Source: Pyrocephalus nanus
Lineage: Eukaryota; Chordata; Aves; Passeriformes; Tyrannidae
Reading direction: 5' to 3'
Assembly: GCA_038380795.1 (NCBI GenBank)
Contig: CM076280.1
Span: 11,589,001-11,653,000 of the forward strand
Length of the DNA: 64,000 nucleotides
Each line of letters begins with the position of its first letter. Position 1 is the stretch's first letter. The notes under the pieces were generated by a model. It had not been told where the DNA came from. It was given only the letters and a program-made list of their open reading frames with translations, and ran no database searches. The position numbers and the translations under genes were made by a program. Positions 49,480 to 61,740 of the stretch are shown here, piece by piece.

Positions 49480-49965
49480 TGCCTGCCTTGACATTAAGAC
49501 CTAAACTTGCTGTAAAACCAAATGGATACACCCCCCCACATCCACGAGGCTTTTAGTTCAGCAACAAGTGATTCCATCAAAGCCCAGCACCTAATTTAAT
49601 AGCAATAATGAAAGGTGTGCGTCACTATTAATTTAAGCACTCCAACATTAGCCTTGCACTTAGAAACCAGCAAGGCAAAGCTATTTACAAATGAATGTAC
49701 CAGGGCAATAAATTGAAAGGACTGGTCTGACCTGTGGTGGCGGCTTTCTTCATTTATACATAGATATATTTCTATAGATGCATTATTCCCATCTCTTTAG
49801 CCAACCCTCCCTAATTAAGTTGAAGTGGCAGTGAAAGTGTGGCAGTAAGTGAGGAAAGAAGCTGCTAAAAATGTATTTAGTTCATTATAAATAATCCTTG
49901 ATAACATGAGGTTGAATAAAGGTTTTCAGTATCAGAGCAGGACACCAAGGAAGGCCAAGGAAATC
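49480..49965. promoter_or_regulatory. AT-rich island, candidate regulatory element
   Basis: About 485 bp, the longest AT-rich block in the GAPVD1-MAPKAP1 interval. It has many TAAT/ATTA motifs (for example CTAATTTAATAGCAATAATG and ATTAATTTAAGC). There are no exon-like frames. Its composition contrasts sharply with flanking minisatellite-rich DNA. Confidence 0.4.
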
Positions 49966-50159
49966 ATCCCCACACAGTGGGAGCATCTGTGTCCTGTGGT
50001 TTAACATCCTCACACTGGGAAAGGGGGAGCAAGGCTGGCACAGGGGGGCTGTGGAGCACTGGCACCAGCACCAGCTCTGGCTGCAGGAGCAGCATGGGGA
50101 GAGGCAGGGTGAGGTCGGTGGGCTCTGGCTCCGCGTGGCTGCGTGCTGCGTGTGCCCTC

Positions 50160-50365
50160 AGGATGATGATGTATGTGAGGAGGAAGGTGTATGTCACCCA
50201 CATTAAAGGAGTTTAATGTGCTCGGAGTCACATTATTGTACCCTTGCAGAATACATTATCTGTCACGCTGCCTTTACAGGCTGTCACCTCGCAGAGAGGC
50301 TGCAGAGTTCCTGGAAACCATTATCAGCCTCTAATGATATTATCAAAATTGGAGCAGGGGCGGTG
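50160..50365. promoter_or_regulatory. AT-rich island with palindrome
   Basis: Contains CACATTAAA, GGAG, TTTAATGTG at 50199-50220, a perfect 9-bp inverted repeat with a 4-nt loop. CACATTATTGT and CTAATGATATTATC follow. Candidate regulatory element by composition. Confidence 0.4.
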
Positions 50366-51324
50366 TGATGGGGCCAGAGGAGGCATCGCTGCGGCTCTCT
50401 GTGCCCAGAGAGGTGCCCCCTGTGCCCCCAGCCCTGGGAACAACGGGACAGGGCCTGCAGCTCCACAGACCCCTCTGGAACCAAGTCCAGTGTCTGAGGT
50501 AGTGAAAGGGGATGTGGTTGTGGTGTCCCCAAGTAGCCCATGGAGCCACCACTGGGACTGGGCTTGGAACCTGCCCCATAGGACCTCTGCTCACCCCTGG
50601 AGGGGCCCAGCCCGTGGGCACCGTCCCCACCATGTCCCACTGCAGGGTGCCCTTCCTTGGGGCCAGTGGCCCCACGGGAGCAGCTGAGCACTGCTCTGCC
50701 CCCTCCTTGTCAGATGGAATTTAAAAAAAAGGCGCCCTGGTTTTTGGAGTGTAATCTTCCGCCTGCGACAAGGAGCCACGCAAACTGATAAATTGCAGAT
50801 TAAACGAGTGCCACACTCCACTCCAGCCCTGGCTGTTAATTCCCCTGTTGTGCAATTCCCGGCTCTCAGGGCCTGTCAATTCCAGCTAATCGCAGGAGGC
50901 ACTAAAACACTCTGCCCTGACAGCCCCGGATCGAGGCACCCCTGACTCCCGGCTCAGGTGGATTGCACGCATCACTTATGCACAAATCAGCAATATGCCA
51001 GCAGGGAGGAATTATGTCCGATGACAGCCCAGACATGAGGTACATATTGCAGAGCCGGCGTGACAGATTGCGGCGCGGGGCTGAGCGCTGGTGCGGGAGC
51101 AGATCCGGCTGCACCGGCCCCGAGCGCACCCGGAGCCACCGGCCCCGCTCCTGTCGGCGGCACGATGGGGACACATCCCCACACTGTCCCCAGCCTGGCC
51201 CCATCCCCATCGCGGCCACGGCCGGGGCTGCCCACAGGGGCTGGGGCTGGCAGAGTGTTGAAGGAACTCCCTGAGCCTGAGGTGGGGAGGGCGAGGGGCT
51301 GGCAATGGCACGGGGGGTGTCCCA

Positions 51325-51483
51325 CCTGGGGTGGGGGTGGAGAGAATCCTGCTGTGCCCACCTTGGGGGAGGGGGGTGGAGAGAATCCTGCTGTGCCCAC
51401 CTGGGGTGGGGGGTGGAGAGAATCCTGCTGTGCCCACCTGGGGTAGGGGGTGGAGAGAATCCTGCTGTGCCCACCTTGAGGGG
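51325..51483 (+). repeat. About 42-bp minisatellite, 4 copies
   Basis: Four near-identical units built around GTGGAGAGAATCCTGCTGTG and CCCACCTGGGG, with small length changes in the G-run. Confidence 0.9.
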
Positions 51484-51529
51484 GAAAGCAGCCCTGCTCA
51501 TCCCAGCCCGGCTCTGCTGCAACATTCAG

Positions 51530-51685
51530 CTTGCCTTAGTCTGTGATCCTGAAAAGCTGAAATTAATGACAGCCTTGCAGTTGCTCATTAATAATTGCTT
51601 CATTACTGTACGCAGTTGCAGCCTCCTGACAATAATGGGGTTTGCTGATGTATTTCTAATTATCTGGCATTCCAGCTCCCTAACA
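51530..51685. promoter_or_regulatory. AT-rich island, candidate regulatory element
   Basis: About 155 bp with TTAATGACAG, CATTAATAATTGCTTCATTA, ACAATAATGG and CTAATTATCTGG. It is flanked by minisatellites on both sides. The call is compositional. Confidence 0.4.
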
Positions 51686-51984
51686 GAGCCCTGGTGCTCC
51701 CCAGTGAGACCCTCCTCTCCAGCAGGAGCGCAGCCCAACCCGCTCAGCCCACGTGCTCCTTCCTTTGCAGCTCCTGTGACGCGGCTCAACTGCCCTGGCG
51801 AAGGCCCAGGTGGGACTTGGGGGCATCAGGATGCACCACGCTTGTGCCGAGCTCCACCACGACCCCATCACACGCCTGGTGCTCGTGGCCAGGTTGGTTT
51901 GGGAGCAATGACATCAAGTGAGGCAGTGGCAGCTCTGGTGCACTGAGCGGGTATGTGCCTGCAGCTGATGGTGATTGGTATGGC

Positions 51985-52870
51985 CATACCATGGCCATCC
52001 CCACAGCCACACCACAGCCCCATGGCCACACCACAGCCATCCCCACAGCCACATCACAGCCATCCCCACAGCCACACCACAGCCATCCCCATGGCCACAC
52101 CACAGCCCCATGGCCACACCACAGCCATCCCCATGGCCACACCACAGCCCCATGGCCACACCACAGCCATCCCCATGGCCACACCACAGCCCCATGGCCA
52201 CACCACAGCCATCCCCACAGCCACACCACAGCCATCCCCACTGCCACACCACAGCCATCCCCATGGCCACACCACAGCCCCATGGCCACACCACAGCCAT
52301 CCCCACGGCCACACCACGGCCACACCACAGCCATCCCCACGGCCACACCACAGCCATCCCCACGGCCACACCACAGCCATCCCCATGGCCACACCACAGC
52401 CCCATGGCCACACCACAGCCATCCCCATGGCCACACCACAGCCATCCCCATGGCCACACCACAGCCATCCCCATGGCCACACCACAGCCATCCCCATGGC
52501 CACACCACAGCCATCCCCACGGCCACACCACAGCCATCCCCATGGCCACACCACAGCCATCCCCATGGCCACACCACAGCCATCCCCATGGCCACATCAC
52601 AGCCCCACAGCCACACCACAGCTGTCCCCATGGCCACACCACAGCCATCCCCAAGGCCACATCACAGCTGTCCCCATGGCCACACCACAGCCCCATGGCC
52701 ACACCACAGCCATCCCCACAGCCACATCACAGCCATCCCCACAGCCACACCACAGCCATCCCCACGGCCACACCACAGCCATCCCCATGGCCACATCACA
52801 GCCCCACAGCCACACCACAGCTGTCCCCATGGCCACACCACAACTGTCCCCATGGCCACACCACAGCCAC
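51985..52870 (+). repeat. 23/19-bp minisatellite C, about 890 bp
   Basis: Units of CCATCCCCATGGCCACACCAC plus AG (23 bp), with ATGG/ACAG/ACGG variants, mixed with a 19-bp short form lacking CCAT. About 38-40 units. No stop codons arise in several frames on either strand, so very long His/Pro/Thr- or Trp/Cys/Gly-rich frames appear. I do not regard them as genes. Confidence 0.95.
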
Positions 52871-53229
52871 CCTCAAGGCCATGGCAGTCCCAGGAGCCCC
52901 AGTGCTGCCACTTGTGTACATGCCAGCCTGGGTGGGCAGAACCAAGCGGGAGGTGCCAGAAACCTGGGTGGGTGCCCCTGGCAGGGCTGGCTCGGGCAGG
53001 GCCGCGGTGCTGCAGGAGGTGGCTGCTCTCCAGGCAGGAATGCGAGTGCTGTTCCTCAGCTCCTTGGAGGAATTCCTCCGGCAGTGGCAGCGGTGGCAGC
53101 AGCGTTGGGGGAATTGTGGCAGCGTCCCCGCTCTCACAGCACGGAAATGACCACTTGTGCCCCATCCAGCCCCCGCCCTGGGCTCACAGCCCATTATGGC
53201 ACATGCGGCCCCTGCGCTCCCACTTGGGG

Positions 53230-53600
53230 AGGGGGCTCATTTGTAGTTAAAAATCTATTGTGACTTGTCAGAAAAATGAATAAATGAGCACATTATTTTT
53301 TCATTTTGGAGCTCAGCATCTGTTTGTCTAATCAAGAAAGAGAACTGGGAAAGTCAACCAGGGCTGACGCACACATTTTATTTAACTTTTCCTCTGTCAA
53401 AGGAGTTTAAATGTGTAATGAACAGGCCATGGTGATTTGAAATATAATCCCATTACTCTGATGAGATTACCCAGGCTGTGAGAGTTCACAAATCATGCTT
53501 AGGGTTTTTAGAGTGAACAACACCCTGTTGAGATTTTTTTTCTCTTTTTGCATTTAAGCAGAGGTGTGTGGGGAGAATAAAACATGACAGTGCTTAACCC
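53230..53600. promoter_or_regulatory. AT-rich island, candidate regulatory element
   Basis: About 370 bp of AT-rich, CpG-poor sequence, with AATGAATAAATGAGCACATT, TGTCTAATCAAG, TTTTATTTAAC and ATAATCCCATTA. It lies between minisatellite C and GC-rich sequence. Candidate conserved noncoding element. Confidence 0.4.
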
Positions 53601-55159
53601 TTCATGCAGCAGAGTGGCAGAGCAGGGCTGTGCCCAGGGCCAGCCCTCCCCATGCCCCAGCTGCCCATGGTGGCCCTGGCACCAGTGCCAGGGAGCAGCA
53701 CCCGGCCAGGGCACGGGGCACGGGGCACAGGGCACCCACCTGGCTGTGTGCCCACTGTGCCCACACATCCCTGTCCTCATCACTGCCCTTGGCCAGCAGC
53801 ACCAGGGTGACTGTGCTGGGATGTGATTTAAGGGGCATTAATTTCAGCTGCAGCAGCAGCACCCAGCAGCACCCGCCGCCACAGCTGCACATTTCCATGA
53901 ATTCATGGGCCCATTACAAACATGTCTTCATAAATAACTCCCCCCATTAATCTCAGGGCTGCACCCAGGGCTGTGTGATGGGTTTTGCCTGCTTGTCCCC
54001 CCCAGTGAGGGGTCCCAGCCCTGTCTGAGGGGCAGCTGCAAAACTCCCGGGATGCACCAGGCTCCTGCCGACCCAAACCCAGCAGAGCCTCTGGCTTCAA
54101 TTGCTCCTGTGGGACTTCATGGCAAACCCTGCAGGGCCAGAGAGCACCCAGAGAGCACCCACTGCTCTGGCCTGGGGTGCCAGCACATGCCTGGGTGCCC
54201 TGGGTGTTTCCTGCTGAAAGGCCACTCCTGTGGTCCCCAGTGCTCTGAGAAAGCCAAGGAGGAGCAGGACTGTCCCTGCAGACAGGACTCCTCCAACAGC
54301 AGAGCCAGAGAAAATGCAAAAAAACCTCTGCTGCCTCCACCAGCTCCCAGTGCACGGCAGGCCAGAGTCATCCTCAGTGCATGAGCTGCATCCACCCTCC
54401 TCTGCCAGAGCCCAGGAGCAGGGATGGAGGAACAGCTTGCCTTGCTGACCCAGTTGAATGCCCATCTGACTCAATTACATCTACGGCTACCGGGGAAAGA
54501 CCAGCCCGTGATGGGTCCGTGCTCAGCTGTGCACAGATTGCAGCCATGAGCTCCAATTTAACTCCTTCAGGAGCGCTGAGGAGCAGAAATGTCTGCTCTG
54601 CAGGGGGGCTGCTCAGCTCTTGGAATGCTGGATCTTTCCAGGATTTAGGAAAGGTTTCCTGCATGCTATGTATCCAACTGGATCTGATCTTTGAAAGCAA
54701 ATTTGTTTTTTTTTAACTGCTTTTAACTATTTAATGGCTCTTTTGGAGCAAATAAACTCATCCTGGGCTCCAATGATCCCTGCTTTTCACCCAGCCCTTG
54801 GAGCAGCCTCCAGCAGCAGCACCTGTCTGTCTGTCTGTCCATCTATCCATCCCTGCCCTGGCTCCCAGGAACACTGGGAACAGCTAGTGGCAGGTGACTG
54901 ATGAGAGGGTGTGAACACACATGATCTGGGCAAGGGACTGTGCCACAAAAGTCAGCACAGACAGCAGAGGTTGTATTATTTGAATTTTTAAGGCTTTACT
55001 GAGAGCAAACCTGCACGTGCTGAATCCCTGCTGCTGATAAATACATGTGAGGGGGTGACAGCAGCACTACGGCCATGGAAACAGGAGACTGCTGCAGTTC
55101 CTGATACCAAATAGGAAATTTTTCAGTTCAGTTAAAAAGAATTGAAACTGTGTGGCCAA
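53601..55159. other. Intergenic DNA before MAPKAP1 3' end
   Basis: Mixed GC-rich and moderately AT-rich sequence. It holds a short CTGT/CATC microsatellite at about 54823-54852. No gene features seen. Confidence 0.5.
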
Positions 55160-56609
55160 AGAACATTCACAGAACAACTTTAATGTTAAATAGTTCACAG
55201 TCAGTTAAAGGAGTCATTTACATCAGAGGGGTTTTCCCCATTGCATCTGTGCTGCATTTGCACATAGAAAATATTTTTAAAAAATCAATAACATACTATA
55301 AAATAGCGTTTCTCATTTTGCAGATATCATGGAAGACTGTACAGCGAGGCCTGGCCTCGGTGGTGTGGGCAGGGCTCCCTCCTGTGCCAACAGGTGAGAG
55401 TCACAGACCCTCCCTCTGCCTCAGTGGTTGCTCCTGCACGAAGTGTTAAGGCTCAGGACGTTTTCTCTGTACAGAAGCAAGGTGGGAGCTGGCAGAGGTC
55501 AGGCAGTGCCGTGGGGCTGGCCCCAGCCCCGTGGGGTTCAACGCCGTGCGGAACCGGGGCAGTTCCAGACACAGGGATGTGTGTGCAGAGCTCCAGCGAC
55601 CTGGAGAGATGGATGAAAGACACCTCTGGTGAATTCAACCAAAAACACCGCTCTGGGTCTCAGCAATCCCATTCCCGTGCTCCCTGATGTATTAAGGATG
55701 GACAAGGCCAATACAGTTACAAATCCCAGTACAAAGTAGGTATTAATTTTTATTTTCAAAGAATAATTTTAAGAAAAGGTGAAGGCATTTTTTAGTCCCA
55801 GGTGCCTCAGAGGCAGGGCTAGACCTTGGGCAGCAGCAGCTGAGGGTCCTGGGCAGGAGGATGCTCCTCTCCACCACCAAGATGCTGCTGTGGATTTCCA
55901 ACTACAGCAAGCAACTTCCGATAAAGCGTAAGCAAAGCTGAAAAGCACAGTTAAATAAAAATATTTTGGAACAAAACAAACCACAATAGACTCGACTCTC
56001 AGCATCCCTCGCTAAGCGCTCCCCTGCCATGGCTGCTGTTCCTGGCTCACGGATGCCTCCTGCACTTCAGCAACAGAAGTGAAACCATCTGGGACTGCAG
56101 CCTCCCCCCAAAAGAACTGTGCATCATATGGACCTTGAAAAAGATTACATCTGTTTATTAATAGTAAAAATGGATACATTTGTCCTACATTTTGTTTTTA
56201 GAAATTTGATCATGTCACAAGCAATACCTGCGTGTACGTGGGTGGATTACAGATGTATATAATTTATTTTAACCAGGCTGTGAAATAATATGTAATCACA
56301 TCTCTTCTTGTGATTGTACATAATACAGTAATTAAATGATGCCAGTCTACGTCATTCTCTTATTTCTAATCAAAGGAACCTGAAGCGTAACAGTCTTCTT
56401 TCCGGCTGATATGGCTCTTTATTTCTGTCACAGGGGAGACTTCCCATCGCCACCGAGGGATAATCTTCCAGCCGTGAGAGACGGGATGGTTCAGATTCCT
56501 TCCCGGCCGCTCCTGCCCCGGCAGCAGGAGCGCCACAGTCCTGGCTGCCCCGGCGGGCGCTGGGGAGCGGCTCCTCCAACGCGGCACAGGCTCTGCTCGA
56601 GGCTCGGCC
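55160..56609 (-). other. MAPKAP1: MAPKAP1 3'UTR (approximate)
   Basis: AT-rich sequence downstream of the stop. On the minus strand AATAAA occurs at 56423-56418, 56278-56273, 56159-56154 and 55754-55749, and ATTAAA at 55184-55179. The distal end gives about 1.45 kb, near the mammalian 3'UTR size I recall. Which signal is used cannot be told from sequence. Confidence 0.45.
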
Positions 56610-58638
56610 TCACTGCTGGCCCGACTTCTTCTCCTTCTGGAAGCTAAAGCTTGTTCTCCTGCTCAGTTTTCTTTGTTTCTGAGCAAAATAATCTGCTCTG
56701 GCTGTGCTTGCTCGCGACTCTAGAATATAGTTAACCTGCAAGACACGAGATGATGTTTCATTTCATCAGTGGGTGAGCAGGATGGCCTGGGGAGGGCAGG
56801 GACCTCCACACCACCCACTGAACTTTGGTGGTAACTGGTATAACTGGTCCCAGTGGCCACCAGGACAATGATGACAGAGAATGCTTGGAGCACCAGAAGA
56901 GCCCAGTGCATCCACCCATGTCCCTTGTCCCTTTTCCCACCTGGTCACCCAAATCTCTGGTGAAGGCAGACAGCACAGCCCCAGCACCGGGATAATCCAG
57001 TAATGGGCTTCAATAAAGGACTTTATCAGCCTCAATAAAAATAATTCTTCCATTATGATGTTTGCATACTCAGCTAATCTCAGAGTTTTTCTGTGTTTTG
57101 GCACATTTTACTTGATGAAAGCATTTTTAAATGATATTTAACAAGCCCGCTACTCCCTAAATTTATTATCTCCAGTGCTTTGTGATAATCTCACAGATAA
57201 TTTTAATGGAAGGTTAATGCAAGAATCAAAAAGATAAAAATGCCCTTTGGTCTGCCATTAGCTGGTTAATATGCTGTGGCTTAAAACTTGCACAATTTTA
57301 TGCACTGTAGAGTGTTTCACTTTCATTGCATATTACAGCTTAAGGCATAAAAATATAGGGAATTTTCATGGTCAATAAAGCCTCCATTTTTCTCACTTGA
57401 TCATGTAAAAAGCCTAATTTGAAAAGTCTGATTTTTCTGCATCTTCTGATGCTGATGGAATTGAAAACAAACTGGTGACTTGTGCATGAAACCAGAGAAT
57501 GTTCTATGTAAATGAATGGAAACTTAAGAAAAAAGCACTGTTCAATGGTATTTCTCTCCTGAATATTCATATTATTCACAGTGAACCTTTTTTAGCCTTC
57601 TTTTATGATGAGCCTCAGATAGGTGGAGTCACCACCCCTGGAAGTGTTCAAAAAACAAGCAGACATGGCTCTCTGTGATGTGGTTATTGGGCATGGGGGC
57701 ATCGGTGAAAGGTTGGCCTTGATGATCTTGGAGGTCTTTTCCAACCCTAATGACTTTGTGATTCCATGATTCTAAGTGCTCTGGATTACAATAGCTGATT
57801 TAAGACAAAGTGGGAACAAAAGAATTGGCCTAACAGCTCACAAAATAGAAACCCCCTCCAATACCTCCTGTGTTACGAATTAAAGTTATTTTATCGCACG
57901 TCAGTTATTTAACAATCCTCTAAACTCCACACAGCCCATAAAAGCAAACATAACAGATGGTTTGCCAGAATTACTGCTTTTGAATTTTGACTTGCAACGA
58001 AAGATGAACTTGTGGAAAATTCCGTTTAATCTTCCAAGAGCGTAACAATAATTTGTTTCCCAAAGCAAGGGAGTACGAGTGTGTCCAGAGCCCCAGGGGC
58101 AGCAAACAACCCCGATGGAGGATGGGGTGAGGAAGAGCCCCGTGTGCTCTGTGGGATCACGGGATGAGGGGCAGGAGCACCCAGTCCCACACAGCCCCTG
58201 CACTCTGCACGGCATGGGGATGCTGAGCACCTCGTTCCAGGGCTGGAAACTACCTGGACACAACAGAATTGGGGAGTTTCCCATAAAATTCCACAGAAGA
58301 CTAGTGTTTCTTTTAACTAGAAACAAGCACAACGGGAAATGCTACACACAGACAGGCGGCAACTGTTTGAAGGATGAATAAAACAACAGGCAGGGAGCAG
58401 CCAGTCTGGCAGGTTAAACACACCTCAGTGGTCCTCAAGCACTGCACCCTCGTGATTCCAGAGCCTCCTGAATTCTCCTCTCATGTCTAACAAGTGGTAA
58501 AACACCAGGATTTTGGGTCACGTTAAAGTTTAATACTCACCTTCAGTACAATTTCATTGACAGTAGCAGCATCTGATTCAAAGTAAAGGTGTTTGTAGTC
58601 ATGATTGCTTAGATATGTAAGTTTAAATATTGCATGAC
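56610..58638 (-). CDS. MAPKAP1: MAPKAP1 (SIN1), last two coding exons
   Basis: SIN1 is an obligatory mTORC2 subunit that recruits AKT and binds Ras and phosphoinositides. Two minus-strand exons are readable. 58638-58541 (98 nt, phase 2 entry) gives [19 protein letters not shown] and ends NEIVLK at a GTGAG donor. 56735-56610 gives [19 protein letters not shown] and ends [13 protein letters not shown] then TGA. Together they encode the final 73 residues, the end of the C-terminal PH domain and the basic tail, nearly identical to mammals. I searched 58,639-64,000 for the preceding exon (the KFWIKQKP region) and did not find it, so the rest of the gene lies beyond the right edge. Confidence 0.96.
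57000..57600. promoter_or_regulatory. AT-rich block in last MAPKAP1 intron
   Basis: About 600 bp of AT-rich, CpG-poor sequence. It has many homeodomain-like motifs (TTAATGG, GTTAATATG, AATTTATTATC) and no exon or mobile element. Candidate intronic enhancer by composition. Confidence 0.35.
57605..57776 (+). mobile_element. CR1 LINE 3' end
   Basis: Shows the avian CR1 3' end: GGTGGAGTCACCACCCCTGG, GTGTTCAAAAAACA, GGTTGGCCTTGATGATCTTG, GAGGTCTTTTCCAACC, then a decayed tail GTGATTCCATGATTCTA. It is inserted on the plus strand, antisense to MAPKAP1. Confidence 0.9.
57780..58060. promoter_or_regulatory. AT-rich block in last MAPKAP1 intron (2)
   Basis: Follows the CR1 tail. Contains ACGAATTAAAGTTATTTTATC, GTTATTTAACAATCC and AACAATAATTTG. 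Candidate noncoding element by composition only. Confidence 0.3.
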
Positions 58639-59339
58639 CTGCAAAGATAAGAAAAAAACTGTTCAGAATATTCCTGTAAAGTTTGAGCAGAGCTCGTGTG
58701 CCTGACAGAAGAAAACCACAGATGGTGATCTCCGCGTACCATCAGCACGACAGAAGGGAGCAATGAAATGCTGACAGGCTTCTCATGTCATTTCAATTTA
58801 AGGCAAGTGGTGGCTTACAGGAGCAGCTGAACTCCAGTCAATAAAGTTCCTTTTCCCATCACATCCCCACTGCAGGAAATGCAAAAATCCATCAAATGGC
58901 TAGTTAGCTCTGCTCGGCCCACACCGGCGCCTCGGCTCAGCCACCGCAGCGGGGCTGGAGAATCCCCACGCACAGGGAAGTGTTGCATTGAAAAGGAAAG
59001 GGCAATTAACCCCAGAATCATCACTCAAAAACCTCACCCCAAACCCTCCCCCCCCCAGCTGGGTGCTGATGGTGAAGGGGAATGGCACCGCTGCACAGCA
59101 CCAAGCGCTGGAGCCGGGACTGCCCCTCCTGCCCGGGACAATCCAATTAACCCCGACTGTAATTTGCTGCTTCAGGGCTGCTCGGGCCCAGTCCCAACAG
59201 AGGGTCCAGGAGATGGAGTGGACATGTGGTGCCACCAGCCCAGCCACTCCCTCCTGCCCCGGGAGAACGGCCCAGGACTGATGGACAGGGCCAGGAGGGA
59301 CAACTGCAACACAGAGGTGTCAAATGGAACACGGGGGAA

Positions 59340-59770
59340 GGCAGAATGTCCTTCACTTGTATGAATGATGATGGCTTCAAAATTAAAATTAAGCATATTC
59401 CATACATGATACTTCTCCAACAGTTTTCTCCTAATTTATTCAGTTCAACAGCCAGATTTGCAATCCATAAAGTAACAGCCATATTACTGTAAATCCAGGT
59501 CTTTCCTGCAGGAAAGCTAATTGGAAATCTTATTTACATTATCTAATTCTCCAGATTTCCAAAAAGTGACTGATATATGCTCAGATCGGTGGCCAGGAAA
59601 TTTGAGACTCAAGTATTTTATTGTGGAGTGTTAATTAAACACCATTATGATGCACTAATCTGGAATATAAATTCTATATTGAAAAATTGGCTAATAATAA
59701 TAATAAAAACCCCACCCTTTAAATCATTTGACAAATGATACCCTGGTGGTACTAAAAATGCAGAATTCCA
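59340..59770. promoter_or_regulatory. AT-rich intronic island (MAPKAP1)
   Basis: About 430 bp. CTAATTGGAAATC, TTTACATTATCTAATTC and GTTAATTAAACACCATTATG are homeodomain-rich stretches. An (AAT)5-like run sits near 59690-59705. Confidence 0.35.
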
Positions 59771-60119
59771 ACCTGGGAGCTCATCAGCATGTTAATGAAT
59801 GCAGCTCTGCCCGGAATGCAGCATCTTAATGATTCCAAAAGTGCCTCTGCACCACTCGTGGGGATGGGGGACAGCCCCGCCCCCACCAGCTCCCACCCTG
59901 TTCCCTGGACATTGAACATTCCACGCAGTTACAGACACACAGCAAGGTCAGGAGGATCCCAACCAGCTGCTGTGTTTTGGGTCCTGAAAGTTCATCGGGT
60001 GGTTCTTGCTGTGGATCGAGACAAAAGCTGCTCAGGTGTTCAGTGCTGCCATGGAGGATGGCTGGGTGTGTGCCCGTGGCTCGTGGTGCAGTGGAAAGGA
60101 GCCAAGGAGACTTTTCCCC

Positions 60120-60420
60120 ATTACAGCATCACATTTATGGGCTCCGAGTCCACACCACACTATTTACAGTGTGAAATATGAGTGCACTGAAATCCTAACT
60201 GGCACTTCGCTCTGCTACTCTTCTAGCCAGATAGAATTTATGAATTGTGAGATTGATTTCCATTTCCAAGAGTGCTTAAATATGTGATGTACCTCTTTCC
60301 AGTAGGAGCCCCGCCCCTGACCATTCCAAGATCAATAGGAGCTTCCATGGTTTGATGTTTCCATATAAGAGGAACTGGTAACAAAAAGCAGCAGCTCAAG
60401 TGGCTCCTACTGCACGAGAT
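60120..60420. promoter_or_regulatory. Intronic island (MAPKAP1)
   Basis: AT-balanced, CpG-poor block including CACACTATTTACAGTGTGAA (CACACT and AGTGTG form a 6-bp inverted repeat) and GAATTTATGAATTGTGAGATTG. Candidate element by composition. Confidence 0.3.
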
Positions 60421-61229
60421 GGGAGATTTAAACCAAATGCAGACACTGCAAGAGTAGCTCCATTAGCAGCACTTCCACACCAGTGTGGTGTTTGGGGGGA
60501 ACCTTCGGTGTCCTGCCATCAGGATTAATCAGCTGCACAACAGGGAATGCATGTTATTCCCAACTATGTTTATCTGATAAAACAGTTATGGAAAGCAAAT
60601 GGAATGACAGAAGCTCATCTGTTCCCAACAGCTTTTGTGCAGGCACAGCCCACAGCGAGCTCGGCACAGCCGAGGGCTCTCGTGCCCCTCACCAGCCCCG
60701 GTGCTGCTGAGCCCCCCTGGGGCCGACCCCGCTGCCACAGCAGGAGAGCAGCATCTTCCCAACCGTGCCCTTTGGCCTCAGCTCGGAACGCTGATAAATC
60801 TTCCCCAACCCCACCACTAATGGGTTCCTGTGTGGTTACTCCTGGAGAGGAGCCCACGGCCGATGCCAGCGGAAGGGCAGGATGCTAATTCACCGGGAAT
60901 TCACCGAGGAGAGCTCATTTACTCCTTCAGCACCACGTCTTACATTCTGCTGTTTGCCCTGTCTCCTGATTTTTAGCACCACTGCACAGCCAACAAGGCG
61001 AAGGAAGAGGCTCTGCAGTGCTGACCACGCCGCCAAGGCCGAGCTCACCCCTCTGCTCACCCTCCCAAGGGCTGGGGAACCCTCGGGCAGCCTCTGCCCC
61101 TGTGTTCACACACAGCAGAATCAGCTCCAGAATCACTGACCAAAGTGTGCTTATACAGGCAGCAGCAAATCCTGTGCTAATTGCTGCAGCCTCAGGAAAA
61201 CACCCGAACCCTCGGTGGGTCACTGCACT

Positions 61230-61740
61230 GCACCTGATAAGGTGAAAAAAATATCACTTTTTAATCTAAGCAATAAACTCTTTTTATCAGAGTCTAAAAA
61301 ATACTGAAAAACAGTTTGCTTGGAAATACAGAATGCCTGGAAAGCATTGGAAGGACGTGAATTTGCACAAGAAAAGACAATTTTTTTACTGAATCTGACA
61401 AGACTAGGAAGAGTTTTTCTTCTCATCCTCCCACCCCACAGTTCAGCCCATACCAAAACCCTCTCTTTGCCAGAGCCACTCTTTAAGCAGTATGCACAGA
61501 ATTAAATCACTAATTAGATGGAAGATGAAAAGAATATTCATGAATTGGACAAAACAGAAAACAAACAGTGGGAAATGCAAATTTATGTTAATTTTTCAAT
61601 ATACCTTGATGATTGCTTTGTCATTACAGGACCATAAGGCAGAAGTCAACAATTAAGAGTTATTAGTGGAATAAATAGCTGGAGAAGGACCCCTCTGAAG
61701 AACAAAGCACTTATGGACATCATTTGACATCACTGATTCT
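61230..61740. promoter_or_regulatory. AT-rich intronic island (MAPKAP1)
   Basis: About 510 bp of AT-rich sequence with TTTTTAATCTAAGCAATAAAC, CACTAATTAGATGG and TTAGTGGAATAAATAG. No exon or mobile element recognised. Confidence 0.3.

Noticed and set aside
51953..53263. Overlapping plus-strand frames of 391-436 aa and minus-strand frames up to 283 aa
   Set aside because: Nearly all of the length is translation of the 23/19-bp minisatellite in different frames. No splice, domain or family signal is present.
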